64,000 nucleotides of DNA from the NCBI GenBank assembly GCA_021442155.1, contig CM038214.1, positions 25,259,808 through 25,323,807 on the forward strand. The letters are read 5' to 3'. The stretch is from Cymbidium sinense. Lineage: Eukaryota > Streptophyta > Magnoliopsida > Asparagales > Orchidaceae. Of the stretch, positions 12,216-24,262 are shown piece after piece. The position numbers were made by a program, and so were the translations under genes. The first letter of the stretch is position 1. Each line of letters starts with the position of its first letter. The notes under the pieces were generated by a model. That model had not been told where the DNA came from. It ran no database searches and saw only the letters and a program-made list of their open reading frames with translations.

Positions 12216-12707
12216 AGAATGGGAAGAACCATAATGGTAGAAACATCACCATCAACCTAGCTCAGTCTAGATCTGGCGGTGGAGGCAAAGGTGGAGGCGG
12301 CGGTTATCTCAATGGTGGTGGGAGATCTGGAGGTGCTGGTGGATATGGCGGCGGCAGTTGGAGCTGTGGTGGTTATGGAGGCAGGAGGGGTGATGGAGGT
12401 TACAGCTGTGGTGGTGGTGGAGGGAGTGATCGGGGATATGATGGTGGATCCTGCTACTTGAGAGGCCGGGGTGGTTCTGATGGGAACTGGAGAAACTAAA
12501 GAATGACCAATCTGATCTACTGCTTAAGGAACTGTGTCTTTATAGTAGAGATAATTCTAGTTATCTATGCTTTTTTATTTGTTCTATGCGTGCTCATTTT
12601 TTATCTATGTTGTCGCTTATATCTAAGAAAACTTATGTGTTACTTGGTTGATGAAATCAAAAAGAAGAAATGTTGAATCTGAATTTATTCCCTGCTAAAA
12701 AAAATAA
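12216..12707 (+). pseudogene. GR-RBP retrocopy 6, open frame to natural stop
   Basis: This is the best preserved of the seven copies. The frame from AAT at 12218 is open for 93 codons to TAA at 12497-12499. It reads NGKNHNGRNITINLAQSRS, a Gly-rich domain with GGYGGG and GGGGGSDRGYDGG blocks, and the terminus RGRGGSDGNWRN. NGRNITxNxAQS is the end of the RRM; the RNP1 and RNP2 motifs and the start codon are absent, so it should not make a functional RNA-binding protein. A 3'UTR of about 195 bases and an A-run at about 12696-12709 follow. Longer ORFs in other frames here are shadows. Whether it is transcribed cannot be seen. Confidence 0.85.
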
Positions 12708-15700
12708 AAAACCTTAAACCCTAAACTAAAACCTAAACCCTAAAAAAACCTAAACCCTAAAAACCCTAAACCCTAAAACTAAACCCTAAATCGTAAACCC
12801 TAAACCCTAAACCCTAAAACCCTAAACCTAAACCCTAAACCCTAAAATCTAAACCTAAACCCAAACCCAAAAAACAAAACCATACATTCTAACTCCTAAC
12901 CCTAAACCATAAACCATAAACTCTAAATTAACTCGAAACCTTAAACCCTAAACCCTAAAAAGCTAAAAACCTAAACTAAAATAAATAAACCTAAAATAAA
13001 TATACTAATCTAAATAAAAATAAAAATAAACCCAAATCAAGATAAAAATAAAAAAAACTTAAATAAATAAAAAATAAACTAAATAAACTTAAACATACCA
13101 CTTGACTTAATTTTTTTTAAAATACTCTAACCCTAAACCCTAAAACCTATAATCCCATGCCCTAAACCCTAAACCCCAAACTCTAAACCCTAAACCCTAA
13201 TCCCTAAACCCTGAAAACCTAAAAACCTAAACCTAAACTAAATAAAACCTAAAAATAAAATAAATAAAAACATAAACCTAAATAAAAGAAAATTAAAATA
13301 AAATAAAAACCAAAACTAAAACATAAACGTAAACCTAAACCTAAACTTACAAATAAAATAAAATAAAAATGAAACTAAACTAAAATAAATAAATAAATCA
13401 TTAAACTAAACTAAAAAAATAAACCTAAAACTAAACCAAATAAAATAAAAACTAAACAAAAAATAAAAATAAAGTAAACCTAAAATAAAATAAAATAAAA
13501 ACTAATTAAAAACCTAAACCTAAAATATAAACCTAAAAATAAAAAAAAATCTAAATCTTAAATAAAAAAAACCTAAACCTAAAATAAATTAAATGAAATA
13601 AACATAAACATAAACTAAAATAAACTATACTAAAATTAATAAAAAAATAATCTATAAACCTAAATCTATACTAAATAAAATTAAAAAAAACCTAAACCTA
13701 AACAAAAATATAACTAAAATTAACCTAAAATAAAACTAAACCTAAAACTAAAAAAAATAAAATAAAAAACCTAAACCTAAACCTAAAAATAAAAATAAAC
13801 TTAAACTTAAGAAATAAAATAACTAAACTAAAATAACCCAAACTAAATAAAAAACCCAAATAAAACCTAAATTAACTCTAAAACCATAAACCATAAATAA
13901 ATACCAAAATAATGAACCCTAATTAAAATAAACCATAAAAAACTACATATAAAACCAAAAATAAACTAAAACCATAACCACAACCACCAACCCAAAAAAA
14001 AACTACCTAAACCCTAAAATCCAAACCTAACCAAATCCAAATCCAATTAACTCCAAACCAGAAAACCACAAAAAAAAACTAAAATCCTAAACTAAAACAA
14101 AAAATCATAAAATAAATAAGCTAAACTAAATAAAAATAAAAATAAAACCTAAATGAAAATAATAAAATAAAATAAAATAAATAAAAATATAAATAGATAA
14201 ACTAAACCTACCATGACAATTTAAAAAGAAAAATAAAATAAAATAAACCCTAATCTTAAACCCTAAACCCAAAAACTGTAAACCCCAAACTAAATCATGA
14301 ACCCCAGACCCTAACCCTACTTGATCCTGATTCTAAACCCTAAGCTTAAAACTAAACTTAAATTGAGCACAAAAAATAACATAAATAAAAAACCTAAGCC
14401 TAAATAAAATAAAAACCTAAACTTAAACCTAAATCTAATAATAAAATAAAATAAAAAATAAAAACTAAAATAAAATAAAATAAATAAGAGCCTAAACTAA
14501 ACTAAAAAAATAAAATAAAACTAAAAATAAATAATCTAATTAAAATAATAACTAAATGAAAACTAAAGAAAAAATAAACACAAAATAAAATAAAATAAAA
14601 ACCTAAACCTAAAATATAAACCTAAAATAAATAAAATAAAATAAACTGAATAAACCTAAACCTAAAATAAAATAATTAAATAAAATAAATAAAGCTAAAC
14701 CTAAACTAAAATAAAATAAACCTAAACTAAACTAAATAAAATAAAATAAATAAAAAAATCCTAAACCTACAAAAAATAAACCTAAAATAAAACCTAAAAC
14801 TAAACCTAAAAAATAAAATAAAAAACCTAAACCTAAAAATTTAAAACCTACACCTAAAAAATAAAATAAAAGAAAAACTAAACTAAAATATAAACATAAT
14901 ATTAAACTAAAACCTAAAACATAAAATAAAATAAAAAAAGCTAAACTTAAATAAATAAACCTAAAATAAACTAAATAAAAATAAAAAATTAACCTAAATA
15001 AAAATAAAGTAGAAAAATAAATAAAAGTAAAATAAAATAAATAAAAAAAAACTTAAATAAATAATATAAGCTAAACCCTTAACCCTAAACCCTAAACCCT
15101 AACAACCTAAAAGTAAAATAAATTAAAAAACCTAAACCTAAATGAAGTAGAAAAATAAAATAAAATAAAAACCTAACCCTAAACCTAAAACTTAAATAAA
15201 ATAAAATAAATAAAAACTTAAACTAAACTAAAAAAATAAAATAAATCTAAGAATAAAAAACTTAAATAAAATAAAAACTAAACATAAAATAAAAATGTTA
15301 TAAACCTAAAATAAAATAAAAACTAAATAAAAACCTAAACCTAAAAAATAAAACTAAAAATAAATAAAAATTAAAACCCAAACCCTAAACTAAAAAGAAA
15401 AATTAAACCTAAAATAAAAATATAATAATCAAAATAAAATAAACCTAAACCTAAACAAAAATATGCTAAACTAAAATAAATAAAACCTAAACCTAAACCT
15501 AAACCCTAAACTAAATAAAATAAAACAAACTAAAAATAAACCTAAACCTAAACTAAAAAAATAAAACCTAAAAGTAGACCCAAAATAAAAACCTAAAACC
15601 TAAACCCTAAACCCTAAAATGCTAAAAAGCTAAACTTAAACTAAATAAAACTTAAAAATAATAGAAATAAATAAAACTAAACAGAAAATAAAATGAAAAT

Positions 15701-15969
15701 AAAAAAAAAAATAAAAATAAAGTAAACCTAAAATAAAATAAAATAAAAACTAAAAAAACCTAAACCTAAAAATAAAACCTAAAAATAAATAAAAACTAAA
15801 ACATAAACCTTAAACTAGAAAAAAAACCTAAACGTAAAATAAATAAAATAAAATAATCCTAAACCTAAACTAAATAAAATAAACTAAATTAAAATAAAAA
15901 ATGAACATAAATAAAAATAAAAAATAAAATAAATAAAAAATAAATTAAATTAACTAAAAAAACCTAAAA
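12708..15969. repeat. Telomere-like array with several B modules
   Basis: Type A segments (12710-12960, 13130-13215, about 15075-15105) alternate with B modules opening near 12957, 13209, 15110 and 15622. B-end motifs occur at about 13088-13120 (CCACTTGACTTAATTTTT) and about 14206-14235. The stretch 13860-14100 is more C-rich and irregular (CCACAACCACCAACCC). No gene is visible. Confidence 0.87.
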
Positions 15970-15980
15970 GGTTTACCTAT
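15970..15980. repeat. Probable target-site duplication, 3' side of outer RTE LINE
   Basis: GGTTTACCTAT here and GGTTAACCTAA at 19710-19720 bracket the outer RTE LINE (2 mismatches). Both lie in what was one copy of the B-module end motif, whose remainder (ATTTAAAAAA) follows at 19720. Confidence 0.55.
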
Positions 15981-16575
15981 AACAAGCCTTTATCCCACTA
16001 ATGGGGTAAACATGAATCCTTCGTCTCCATTGTGTCCTTATGTGTCAAATTCTCATTTAATTCAGGTATACTAATGTCATTTTATACATATTAACCAAGT
16101 CTTTTAGGTCTACCTCTACCTTTCTTAACAAGACAAATCTAATTCATCTACTCTCCTAGGGTCATCAACGCTTTATGTGGATAAACCATCTAAGCGACTC
16201 TCTCTAATCTTATACCGGAGCAACTCCAACTTCTCCCGAATATACTCATTTCACATTTTATCTCTAATAGTAAAGCCACTCATCCATCTCATCTCACACT
16301 CTTTCTTATGCTTCTCTTTTATTGGCCAACTTCCCATAAGTCATTCTAGGTCTTACCACCATCTTATAAAATTTTCCCTCAAGTTTAAGTGGAACTTTTC
16401 TATCACACAACAAGCTAGATGCATTTCTCCACTTCAACCATCCAACTAGAATTCTTTTAATAACATCTCCATCTATTTCACCATCATTTTCAATAATAGA
16501 GCCTAAATATCTATATCACACAATCTTATTAATGACTTGTTCACCTAATGTCACAACACTACCACTAGAACTTCT

Positions 16576-16803
16576 TTAGCTAAAATTACACTCGATGTAT
16601 TCAGGTTTAGATCTACTTAAATGAAAACCTTTAGACTTTAATGTTAACATCCATAATTCAAGTTTCCTTTGGACTCCATCTCTAGTCTTATCAATAAGAA
16701 GAATGTCATCAACAAAAAGCATACACCAAGGTACATCTTCCAATAAATACCTAGTAAGAACATCCATAACTAAAGGAAATAGATAAGGGCTTAAAGTTGA
16801 TCC
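16576..16803 (-). pseudogene. Outer RTE LINE: RT palm fragment
   Basis: The minus-strand frame reads [20 protein letters not shown], then [12 protein letters not shown]. QGSxLSPYLF and FVDD are RT motifs 4 and 5, with both catalytic aspartates present. The frame is cut at about 16812 by the nested LINE. The 3' side (15981-16575) continues the same element, with stops, through the SESFRYLG-like region and the thumb. The protein would copy LINE RNA at the target site, but no complete frame remains. Confidence 0.75.
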
Positions 16804-16814
16804 TTGATGCAATC
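16804..16814. repeat. Target-site duplication of nested RTE LINE (left)
   Basis: TTGATGCAATC here matches TTGATGTAATC at 18064-18074 with one mismatch. The host element read across both ends restores the continuous sequence seen in the third RTE copy near 30968. Confidence 0.8.
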
Positions 16815-18063
16815 GAACAACAACAACAACAATAACAACAAGCCTTTATCCCACTAAGTGGGGTCGGCTACATGAATCCTTTGTCTCCATTGTGTCCTAT
16901 TATGTGTCAAATTCTCATTTAATTCAAGTATACTAAGGTCATTTTTTATAAATCTTAATCAAGTAATTTTAGGTCGACCTCAACTTTTCTTATCATAAGG
17001 CAAATCTAATGCATCTACCCTCCTAACCGGGTCATCAGATGGCCGACGCTTTTTGTGGTCGAACCATCTAAGGTGACTCTCTCTAATCTTATCTAGAACT
17101 AGAGCTACTCCAACATTTTCCTGAACATACACATTTTGTATTTGATCTCTAAGAGTAAAGCCACTCATCCACCTGAGCATCCTCATCTCTATAACACTTA
17201 ACTTAGTCTTATGCTTCTCTTTTATTGGCCAAGATTCTGCACCATAAGTCATTACAGGTCTTACTACCATCTTATAAAAATTTTCCATTAAGTTTAAGTG
17301 GAACTTTTCTATCACACAACAGGCCAGATGCATTCCTACACTTCAACCATCCAACTTGAATTCTACTAATAATATCTCCATCTATTTCATCATCATTTTC
17401 AATAATAGAGCCTAAATAGCTGAATCGCTCACTCTTATTAATGACTTGTTCACTTAATGTCACAACACTACCACTAGAACTTCTATAACTAAAATTACAC
17501 TCCATATATTCATTTTTAGATCTACTTAAATGAAAACCTTTAGACTCTAATGTTGACCTCCGTAATTCAAGTTTCTCTTGGACTCCTCTCTCCAGTCTTA
17601 TCAACAAGAAGAATGTCATCAGCAAAAAGCATACACCAAGGTAGATCTTCTTGTAAATGTCTAGTAAGAACATCGATAACTAAAGCAAGAAGATAAGAGC
17701 TTAAAGCTGGTCCTTGATGTAATCCAATTGAAATGGGAAAATATTTTGTCAATCCTCCTTGTGTTTGGACAAGTAATAGACCTCTAATGACTAATATAAC
17801 CAATATTAAATCCTTTCTGTTCTAGAACACTCCAAACAACACCTCTTGAAACTTTATCATAAGCTTTCTCTAGATCGATAAATATCATATGTAAATCCTC
17901 CTTGCTTTCTCTATACTTCTCCATCAAACCTCTTAACAAATGTATAGCATCCAAAGTAGATCTACTTGGCATGAACCCAAACTGATTGTGAGGAACTTTT
18001 GTATCACATCGTAACCTATGATCAATTACTCTCTCCCATAATTTTAATGTATGACACATTAAC
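16815..18063 (-). mobile_element. Nested RTE-clade LINE, strongly 5'-truncated
   Basis: About 1.25 kb, on the minus strand. The 3' tail is (TTG)n (CAACAACAACAACAATAACAAC on +, about 16817-16839). A 3' hairpin CCCACTAAGTGGG follows at about 16850, and the final coding segment reads HVADPT then a stop and WDKG. The 5' end is truncated near the RT region MCHTLKLWERVI. Inserted in the outer RTE LINE with an 11-bp target duplication, so it is younger than its host. Confidence 0.85.
16980..18062 (-). pseudogene. Nested RTE LINE: partial RT and C-terminal region
   Basis: Minus-strand segments in order: [48 protein letters not shown] (RT motif 3 with the first catalytic Asp), HQGPALSSYL, and CMLFADDILLVDKT (the FADD box, both Asp kept). 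Then come SERFSYLGSIIE, the thumb (MTYGAESWPIKEK) and the C-terminal IRESHLRWFDHKKRRPSD. At least three frame changes separate these blocks (near 17800, 17600 and 17300), so no full RT can be made. The fingers and the endonuclease are missing. Confidence 0.82.
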
Positions 18064-18074
18064 TTGATGTAATC
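18064..18074. repeat. Target-site duplication of nested RTE LINE (right)
   Basis: TTGATGTAATC, partner of 16804-16814. Confidence 0.8.
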
Positions 18075-18156
18075 CAACTGAAATAGGAAAATATTTTGTC
18101 AATCCTTCTTGTGTTTGGACACAAGTAACAACTCTAGTATACATATCCTTAATGAC

Positions 18157-19690
18157 TTAAATATAGCAAATATTCACCCCAATTTGCTCTAGAACTCTCC
18201 GAAGAACATCTCTTGAAACTTTATCATAAGCTTTCTCTAAATCAACAAATATCATATGTAGATCATCCTTACTTTCTCTATACTTCTCCATCAAACATCT
18301 TAACAAATGTATAACATCCATAGTAGATCTACGGCATGAAAAAGCGATTGTGAGAAACTTTTGTATGACATTGTAACCTATGCTCAATTACTCTCTCCCA
18401 TAATTTTAATGTATGACACATTAACTTAATTCCTCTATAATTTGCACACACTTGTGCATCACCTTTATTCTTAAATATAAGAACCAACGAACTCGTTCTC
18501 CACTCATCTAGCATCTTTTTAGTCTTTAAAATAACATTAAAAAAAATTTTAAGCCAACAAATTCCTTGATCTCCTAAACATTTCCACACTTCTACTGGAA
18601 TATCATTAGGTCGTACTATTTTTCCACATTTCATTTTCTATAAAGCATCTCTAACTTCAGATTTACTAATACGATGATAAAAAAATTTTTTCTATTTTTG
18701 TTTAGGGTATTAAGGTTGCTAAAATCAATCGTACTTTCAGATCCTTCATTGAAAAATTTATCAAAATATCTCATCCACCTATTTTCAATATCCTTTTTCT
18801 AAGAAAAGCACTTTATAATTTTCATCCTTAATATACCTCACTGGAACTAGGTCTTTACTTCTCCAATCTCTTTGGTTGGCTAACTTGTACATACATCTTT
18901 CACCTTCTTTGGTATATAATCTATTGTATAAATCACTAAAGGTTAAATTTTTTGCATCAAATATTACTTTCTTAGAATCTCTATAGGCCACTTTAAATCT
19001 TTCCCAATTCTCCAAATTTTTACATCTAAACCAAGTTTTATAACAATGCTTCTTATTTCTTATCTTTTTTGCACACTCTGACTCCACCACCAATTATTTT
19101 TATTAAAGGAAGCTTTTCCTTTTGATTATCCAAGCATATTTTTAGCAATTTTCTTAATTTCTCTTACTACTTTTTCCCACATAACATTAGCTTCATTATG
19201 AACATCCCAAATTCTAAACTTTTGTAGCTTGCTCTTAAAAATATTTTTATTTGTGTACTTTAAGTGTCCCTATCTAATCCTAATACAATAATTTGATTTA
19301 TTCTTCCTCTTACAATCTTTCATCTTAAAATCTAAAACTAACAATCGATGTTGGGTACTTAAACTTTCACTTGGAATGACCTTACAATCTTTACAATCTA
19401 AACGATATATTTTTCTTATTAGAAAATAATCATTCTATATGTTTTACTAGATCCATTTTTATAAGTAATAATATGTTCATCTCTTTTCTTAAATAAAGTA
19501 TTAACAACTACAAAATCATATGCTAAGGAAAATCTAATATAGTCCTACCTTCTTCATTAGTCACTCCAAATCCATAACCACCATGAATACTTTTAAAATC
19601 TTCCACTCTACAACATGTCCATTTAAATCTCCTCCAAATACTTTTCTTCAAGAGGTGTGTTGTATTAATTCTCTAATTCATTCCAAAAAA
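18157..19690 (-). pseudogene. Outer RTE LINE: fingers, linker and endonuclease C-terminus
   Basis: From 5' to 3' on the minus strand: the end of the endonuclease (GGYGFGVTNEEGRTILDF-like, about 19600-19540), a linker with KASFNKNNWWWSQS (about 19120-19080), KHCYKTWFRCKNLENWERFK (about 19050), LYTKEGERCMYKLANQRD (about 18900), then RT fingers with SSLVLIFKNKGDAQ and NYRGIKLMCHTLKL (about 18490-18400), and [12 protein letters not shown] with [12 protein letters not shown] (about 18320-18200). Stops and frameshifts are frequent. The endonuclease N-terminus is missing through 5' truncation. Confidence 0.78.
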
Positions 19691-19709
19691 AAAAAAAGAA
19701 TTAGACTGC

Positions 19710-22700
19710 GGTTAACCTAATTTAAAAAAAAACCTAAACCCTGACCTACCATAAACCTTAAATAACCCCAAATCCTAAACCCTCCACAAACCCTAAAACC
19801 TAAAAACCATAAAAAACCAAAAAAACCAAAACTAACTCAACCTCTAAACATAACTAGACCTAAACTAAACCTTAAACCTTAAAATAAAACCCTACCCTAA
19901 AACCCTAAAACACTACCTTAGCTCTAAACTCTCAAACCTAAACTCCTAAACCTAAAACACTAAACCCAAAACCTTTAAACACTAAAAAAATAGAGCCTAA
20001 ACCCTAAAACCAATCCAATCCCCAAAACTAAAACCTAAATTAAAATAATTAAACGTAAAATAAATAAACAAAACTAAATAAAATTAAAACTAAAACTAAA
20101 TCAAAATAAAAAAATAAAATAAACTAAAATAAATAAATAAATAAACAAAATATACATAAACCTACCACTTGACTTAATTTAAAAAAAAAAACCTAATCCT
20201 AAACCCAAATCCCTAACCACAACCTACTTACACCCCAAACCTAAACCTGACCTAAACCCAACCCACCTAACCCTAAACCTAATCACTGACAAACCTAAAA
20301 ATAAACCTAAACTAAATAAACCTAAAATCAATAAATAAAACCTAAACCTAAATAAAATAAAAAAATTAAATAAAATAAAAACCTAAACTAAAACTTAAAC
20401 CTAAACCAAAACCTAAACCTAAACTAAAAATAAAATAAAATAAAAAATAAAAAAATAAATTAAAATAAAATAAATAAAAACCTAAACTAAACTAAATAAA
20501 ATAAAATAAATTAAAAATAAAAATACAATAAACCTAAAATATAATAAAATAAAAACCTAACCATAAAATATAAACCTAGAAATAAATAAAAAATAAAACC
20601 TAAACCTTAAACAAAAAAAGAAAAACCTAAACTTAAAATAAAATAAATCTAAACCTAAACTAAAACAAACTAAACTAAAATAAATAAAACCTAAAACTAA
20701 ACCTAAAATAAATTAAACCTAAACCCTAAAAAAAAATAAAACAAAATCAACTAAAAAAAACCTAAACCTAAACTAAAAAATAAAACCTAAAACCTAAACC
20801 TAAAAAAAATAAAATAAAATAAACTAAACCTAAAATTAAAAATAAAACCTAAACCTAAAATAAAATAAAATAAAATAAAAATAAAAAACTAAAATCTAAA
20901 TAAACCAAAATAATCTAAAATAAAAAACCCTAAAATAAATAAAATAAAACTAAATAAAAAATAAATAAACTAAATAAATAAAATAATATACTAAAAAAAC
21001 CTAAACCTCTTGGTTTACTGATTGAAAACCAAACTAAAACAAAATCCTAAATCCTAAACCTAACCTAAAGATTAAGCCTAAACATGTGGGCTTGCAATCC
21101 TGGGCTGCAACCCTATATAATCCAAATGACCTGGTCTGAACTTAAATAAACACTAAACTAACTCCTAAACCCTAATGACCTGACCTGACCCCAAAAAGGC
21201 CCTAAACTCTAATCTAACCTACCAAACCGCCATAATATACCCTAAACTGACCAACCATACTAAAGTTAAATCATAAACCCTAAACCTAACCTAAACGAAA
21301 CCTTAAACCAAACACTAAACTATAAAATCCTAAACCTTAAACCCTAAACCCTAAACCATAACAACCCAAAAACCTAAACCTAAAGTAAATAAAACCAAAA
21401 AATAAAATAAATAAATAACATAAACCTAAATAAAATAGAAAAATAAAATAAAATAAAAACCTAAACTAGAACCTAAACCTAATCTTAGAAATAAAAAAAT
21501 TAAAAAACTAAAATAAAATAAATAAAAACATAAACTAAACTAAAAAAAATAAACTTAAGAATAAAAAACCTAAATAAAATAAAAACTAAATGTAAAATAA
21601 AAATAAAATAAACCTAAAATAAAATAAAATAAAAATTAGATAAAAAATTAAACTTAAAAAATTAACCTAAAAATAAATAAAAATTAAAATCCAAGCCCTA
21701 AACTTAAAAAGAGAAAAACTAAACCAAAATTAAAAATAAAATAAACCTAAACCTAAACTAAAATAAATAAAAACCTAAACCCTAAACTAAATAAAATAAA
21801 ATAAACTAAAAATAAACCTAAACCTAAATTAAAAAATAAAACCTAAAAATAAACCTAAAATAAAAATCTAAAACCTAAACCCTAGACCCTAAACACTAAA
21901 ATGCAAAAAAACTAAACCTAAACTAAATAAAACCTTAAAGTAAAATAAATAAATAAAACTAAACAAAAATAGAGTGAAAACTAAACGATCAATAAAAATA
22001 AAGTAAACATTAAATAAAATAAAATAAAAACTAAATGAAAACCTAAACCTAAAATATAAACCTAAACATCAAACCTAAAAATAAATAAAAAAATAAAGCC
22101 TAAACCTTAAACTAAAAAAAACTAAACCTAAAATAAACAAAATAAATTAATCTTAAACCTAAACTAAAAAAAACTAAACTAAAATAAATAAAACCTAAAC
22201 ATAAACCTAAAATAAACTAAACGTAAACCCTAAACTAAATAAAATAAAATAAACCAAAAATAATCCTAAACCTAAACTAAAAATAAAACCTTTAAATAAA
22301 CCTAAATAAAAAAAAAAACCTAAACCAAAAAAATTAAATTAAAAACCTAAACCTAAACATAAAATAAAAAATAAAACCTAAACCAAAAAAATAAACTAAA
22401 ATAAAATACCTAAACTAAAATAAATAAACCTAAAATAAATAAAATAAACTAAATAAAAATAAAATGTAAACCTAAAAAAAATAAACAAAAAAAACCTAAA
22501 CCTACTAGTTTACCTCATTTGAAAAAGAACCCTAAAACTAAACCTAAACTCTGAACCATAAACCTACAACCCTAAACTTACAACCCTAAACCCTAAACCC
22601 TAAATAACCCTAAACCCTAAACCCTAAACCCTAAACCATAACTAACCCTAAACCTTAAACTCTAAACTTTAAATCATAAACCTAAACCCTAAGCACTAAA

Positions 22701-23580
22701 CCCTAACCCTAACCCTAAACCATAAACCCTAAACCCTAAGCCCTAAATCCTAAACCTTAAAAACCTGAACACTTAACCCAAAACTAACCCTACACCATAA
22801 GCCCTAAACTCTAAAAACCCTAAACCCTAAAGCCTAAATCTTAATCCCTAAACCCTAAACTAACCCTAAACCTAAACCCAAAACCCAAAACCCTAAAAAC
22901 CCTAAAGCCTAAACACTAAATTCTAAACCATAAAACCTAAACCCTAACCCTAAGCACTAAACCCTAAAACCCTAAATGCTAAAACACTAAAACCTAAACC
23001 CTAATACATAAATCGTAAACCCTAAACCCTAAACCTTAAAACCTAAAAACCAAAAAATCTAAACCTAAAAATAAAATAAATAAAAAACCAAAACCCAAAC
23101 AAAATTAAAAATTAAAATAAAATAAAAACCTAAACATAAACCTAAAAATAAAATAAAATAAATAATAAAAACAAACTATAATAAAAAAAATAAAAACCTA
23201 AAGTAAACTAAAAAATAAAATAAATAGAAGAATAAAAAACCTAGATAAAATAAAAACTAAACATAAAATAAAAATAAAATAAACCTAAAATAAAATAAAA
23301 TATAAAGTAAATAAAAACCTAAACCTAAAAATTTATCCTAAAAACCATAAAAAAATAAAAATAGAACACAATAAAATGAAAATAAAATAAACAAAATAAA
23401 ATAAACCTAAACTAAATCAACCTAAACCAGAATAAATAAAACCTAAACCTAAACCTAAAATAAACTAAACCAAAACCCAAAACTAAATAAAATAAACTAA
23501 ACTAATGATAAACCTAAACCTAAACTAAAAAATAAAACCTAAGAATAAACCTCAAATAAAACCTTAACCCTAAAAAGCTA
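19710..23580. repeat. Telomere-like array, A and B textures, several B-end motifs
   Basis: It opens with the remainder of a B-end motif and then irregular C-rich type A sequence (19740-20030). B-end motifs occur at about 20161-20190, 20999-21030 and 22495-22527. Cleaner CCCTAAA runs occupy 22530-23040. A small G-containing island at about 21078-21210 (GGGCTTGCAATCCTGGGCTG) is unlike the rest. B modules open near 20300, 21365, 21900 and 23045; another opens at 23573 just before the LINE. No gene is visible. Confidence 0.86.
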
Positions 23581-23598
23581 AAAACCTAAACCTAAACT
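23581..23598. repeat. Target-site duplication of L1 LINE (left)
   Basis: AAAACCTAAACCTAAACT here and again at 28249-28266 after the A-tail. The site is the opening of a B module, so some of the match could be chance array similarity. However, the B module continues uninterrupted (AAACAAAACCTAAAAATAAA) after the right copy, as in empty sites. Confidence 0.7.
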
Positions 23599-23599
23599 C

Positions 23600-24262
23600 A
23601 TTGCTAAATTAATTGCTAATAGAATTAGTCCGCTGCTGCCTAAAATTATTTCCCCCAACCAAACTAGTTTCGTTAAAGGTAGAACTATATCTGACAACAT
23701 TCTTCTAGCCCAAGAGCTAATTCATGACCTTGATGCTTCTACCAGAGGTGGTAACATCCTTTTCAAATTGGACATCTCTAAAGCTTTTGACAACCTCTCT
23801 TGGAATTTTCTCTTCCAAATTATACATTTGTTTGGTTTTCCTGACTATTTTATCCATCTCATTAAAAATTGTGTTACCAATGTTTGGTTCTCTATTATCA
23901 TGAATGGTGAGTCCCTAGGTTTTTTCCCTTCTATGCATGGATTGAGGCAAGGAGATCCCTTATCTCCCTCTCTTTTTATTATTACAGTTGAATATCTTTT
24001 GAGGAATCTTAATGATCTTTTAAACAATAATCCTAGCATATTTTTTAGAACTCAAGGTGGTCTTTCTGTCTCTCATCTTTGCTTTATTGATGACCTCATA
24101 ATCTTTTGCAATGCCTCTATTCATCACATTAAAACTATTAAGAATCTTTTAAATAAATTTGGTAACAAAAGTGGTCTCTTTCTTAACAATGGTAAAAGTT
24201 GTTTCATTCCTTCCTCTAAAATCTCTAGTAATAGGATCAACCAAATATTAAGAATTACTTAA
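23600..24262 (+). pseudogene. L1 LINE reverse transcriptase (N-truncated, otherwise open)
   Basis: The frame is open for 221 codons from the truncation point to a TAA at 24260-24262. It starts with LIANRISPLLPK and SFVKGRTISDNILLAQE, followed by LDISKAFDNLSW (first catalytic Asp, motif A), GLRQGDPLSPSLF (motif B') and LCFIDDLIIF (motif C, FIDD with both Asp), then the GLFLNNGKSCF segment. All catalytic residues are kept. The endonuclease and RT fingers are missing, and the normal frame should continue past 24262 into the thumb and post-RT region, where stops and shifts begin. Confidence 0.88.

Larger units (their letters stand above)
15981..19709 (-). mobile_element. RTE-clade LINE, 5'-truncated, interrupted by a second RTE LINE
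   Basis: A non-LTR retrotransposon on the minus strand. Its 3' end at 15981 carries the common plant RTE terminus (CAAGCCTTTATCCCACTAA on +). The body continues to 16814, is interrupted by a nested element (16815-18063), and resumes at 18064 to about 19690. It is 5'-truncated inside the endonuclease, and a short filler with an A-run (19685-19700) lies beyond. The coding capacity resembles that of RTE elements: AP endonuclease, reverse transcriptase, and a C-terminal region ending at the (TTG)n tail. All frames are broken. Confidence 0.82.

Noticed and set aside
12279..12461. Val/Met/Gly-rich ORF inside GR-RBP copy 6
   Set aside because: It is out of frame with the family. The frame from 12218 matches the RRM end and the NWRN terminus. 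The plus-strand ORFs at 4079-4276 and 44164-44439 are likewise off-frame.
16177..16449. Plus-strand ORF in the RTE LINE
   Set aside because: It is the antisense of the LINE RT thumb region. Plus-strand ORF 32655-32879 is the same for the endonuclease.
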